From positions 1 to 34,143 of the forward strand of contig CAJOKZ010000017.1 in assembly GCA_905235335.1 (NCBI GenBank): a DNA stretch of 34,143 bases, written 5' to 3'. The stretch comes from an uncultured Succiniclasticum sp. GTDB lineage: Bacteria > Bacillota > Negativicutes > Acidaminococcales > Acidaminococcaceae. Shown here one piece after another: positions 32,795-34,143 of the stretch (its first letter is position 1; each line of letters begins with the position of its first letter). Under the pieces are notes generated by a model. It searched no databases. It saw only the letters and a program-made list of their open reading frames with translations, and was not told the DNA's origin. Both the position numbers and the translations under genes were made by a program.

Positions 32795-34141
32795 ATGGGC
32801 AAATATTTCGGAACGGACGGGTTCCGTGGGGAAGCTAACAAGGATCTTACCTTTGTACATGCTGTGAAGATCGGCCGTTTCCTGGGCTGGTATTATGGGG
32901 CAAGACAAGGCAAGAAGGCAAAGATCGTTATCGGCAAGGACACCAGAAGAAGTTCATACATGTTTGAATACGCATTGTGCACCGGGCTCATGGCTTCCGG
33001 TGCGGATGCATACATCCTGCATGTGACCACCACCCCTTCTGTTGCTTATATTACCCGGGTGGACAATTTTGATTGCGGTATCATGATTTCCGCTTCCCAC
33101 AACCCGTTCTATGACAACGGTATCAAACTGCTGAACGGGAACGGCGAAAAAATGGATGAAGAGACCATATTGCTTGTTGAAGACTATATTGACGGCAAGA
33201 TCGAGGTGCCTGTAAGCGAACGGGAAGCCATCGGCCGTACTGTAGACTACACGGCAGGCCGGAACCGTTACATCGGTTATCTGATCTCTCTGTCCAAATA
33301 CAGCTTCAAGAACATCAAGGTCGGCCTGGATGTCGCCAATGGCGCTGCGTGGCAGATCGCCAGAGCCGTCTTCGAGGCTCTCGGCGCCAAGGTCTTTATC
33401 ATGAACAACCAACCTGACGGTTATAACATTAACACAGACTGCGGCAGCACCCATATCGAGCATCTGCAGAAATTCGTGGTTGAGAACGGGCTGGACATTG
33501 GCTTTGCTTATGACGGAGACGCCGACCGTTGCCTGACTGTCGATGAAAAAGGCAATGTGGTCACCGGGGACCATACCCTGTATATATATGGTCTTTACAT
33601 GAAGGAACGGGGCAAACTGGCCAACAACAAAGTCGTCACTACCATCATGTCCAACTTCGGTCTGTATAAAGCTCTTGACAAGGTCGGAATCGAATATGAC
33701 AAGACCAAGGTCGGCGACAAATACGTCTATGAAAATATGGTTCAGACCGGAAACCGCATCGGCGGCGAACAATCCGGCCACACTATCTTTACGAAATATG
33801 CCACGACCGGCGACGGCATACTGACATCCTTGAAGATGATGGAAGTCATGATTGCCAGAGAAAAACCCATGAGTGAACTTGCAGCGCCTGTCGTATTCTA
33901 TCCGCAGGTTCTGAAAAATGTAAAAGTAAAAAGCAAACCGGATGCACAGAATGATCCGGACGTACAGGCTGCTGTCGCAAAGGTCGCTGCGGAATTAGGT
34001 GATACCGGCCGTATCCTGGTGCGGGAAAGTGGTACTGAACCGGTGATCCGCGTGATGGTCGAAGCGGAAAGCGATGAAATCTGCGAGAAACACGTGGACA
34101 GTGTAATCGAGGTCATAAAAGCAAAAGGCCATATCGTTTAA
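32795..34141 (+). CDS. glmM: Phosphoglucosamine mutase
   Basis: GlmM converts glucosamine-6-P to glucosamine-1-P. The 448-residue protein starts MGKYFGTDGFRGEAN, the hallmark of GlmM, at the ATG after AAGGAGG; the open frame reaches further upstream inside the acetyltransferase gene. The phosphoserine loop is SASHNP (Ser101), the metal loop DGDADRC, the sugar-binding loop GGEQSGH, and the phosphate loop RESGTEPVIR near the C-terminus. It ends two bases before the window does. It is the third gene of the ribozyme-led operon and is not linked to cdaA-cdaR, its usual neighbours in many Firmicutes. Confidence 0.96.
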   Translation: MGKYFGTDGFRGEANKDLTFVHAVKIGRFLGWYYGARQGKKAKIVIGKDTRRSSYMFEYALCTGLMASGADAYILHVTTTPSVAYITRVDNFDCGIMISASHNPFYDNGIKLLNGNGEKMDEETILLVEDYIDGKIEVPVSEREAIGRTVDYTAGRNRYIGYLISLSKYSFKNIKVGLDVANGAAWQIARAVFEALGAKVFIMNNQPDGYNINTDCGSTHIEHLQKFVVENGLDIGFAYDGDADRCLTVDEKGNVVTGDHTLYIYGLYMKERGKLANNKVVTTIMSNFGLYKALDKVGIEYDKTKVGDKYVYENMVQTGNRIGGEQSGHTIFTKYATTGDGILTSLKMMEVMIAREKPMSELAAPVVFYPQVLKNVKVKSKPDAQNDPDVQAAVAKVAAELGDTGRILVRESGTEPVIRVMVEAESDEICEKHVDSVIEVIKAKGHIV

Positions 34142-34143
34142 GC

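Noticed and set aside
1..34143. CRISPR arrays, tRNA or rRNA genes, prophage or toxin-antitoxin modules
   Set aside because: No regularly spaced repeats, tRNA-like cloverleafs, rRNA segments or phage genes were recognised on either strand by eye.

Overview
The window looks like a chromosomal segment of a Firmicute, most probably a Negativicute of the Acidaminococcaceae/Veillonellales type. This is an inference. It rests on the mix of a T-box leader on thrS, a cdaA-cdaR pair, a glmS-type ribozyme, an infC-rpmI-rplT operon with an attenuator-like leader, a DUF4127 protein, and a stand-alone AICAR transformylase, all at moderate GC. No phage, CRISPR, rRNA or tRNA genes were seen. The content is mostly housekeeping, but the intergenic DNA is rich in RNA structures and small palindromic repeats.

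Layout. (1) 279-1154 (+): a QueG-like Fe-S protein. (2) 8651-1303 (-): the infC-rpmI-rplT operon with its own TTGACA promoter, leader and terminator, then a SpoU/TrmH-type methyltransferase, sbcD, and an sbcC broken by one missing base. (3) 13313-8763 (-): a likely five-gene membrane/envelope operon: DUF4127 protein, small membrane protein, two half-size ChrA transporters, and a processive-type GT2 glycosyltransferase. (4) 13497-16775 (+): T-box-controlled thrS and a DEDDh exonuclease. (5) 18571-16886 (-): an FAD-dependent dehydrogenase. (6) 20640-18816 (-): cdaA-cdaR, the c-di-AMP synthase and its regulator. (7) 25769-20867 (-): argB, argF, argG and argH, in at least two transcripts. (8) 26036-26971 (+): a monofunctional GT51 transglycosylase. 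(9) 29225-27351 (-): AICAR transformylase and a 3-methyladenine DNA glycosylase. (10) 29751-30644 (+): a PflX-type radical SAM protein. (11) 30832-34141 (+): promoter, palindromic repeat, glmS ribozyme, nagB, a GlmU-type acetyltransferase, and glmM.

The most striking system is the last one. A well-formed glmS self-cleaving ribozyme, which senses glucosamine-6-phosphate (GlcN6P), lies upstream of a nagB homologue rather than glmS. That gene is followed without gaps by a left-handed beta-helix acetyltransferase and glmM. Feedback by GlcN6P makes sense only if this NagB runs in the synthetic direction (fructose-6-P + NH3 to GlcN6P). The operon therefore reads as an alternative amino-sugar/UDP-GlcNAc route. 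Residues that form the GlcNAc6P allosteric pocket in E. coli NagB are changed here, while the catalytic residues are kept.

A second theme is a family of short palindromic elements. One 70-bp copy at 6065-6134 has near-perfect inverted ends and a TTAT direct repeat on both sides. A longer relative lies upstream of the thrS promoter, and a diverged relative forms a multi-branched structure in the ribozyme leader. One end-like sequence supplies the ribosome binding site and start codon of the exonuclease gene at 16074.
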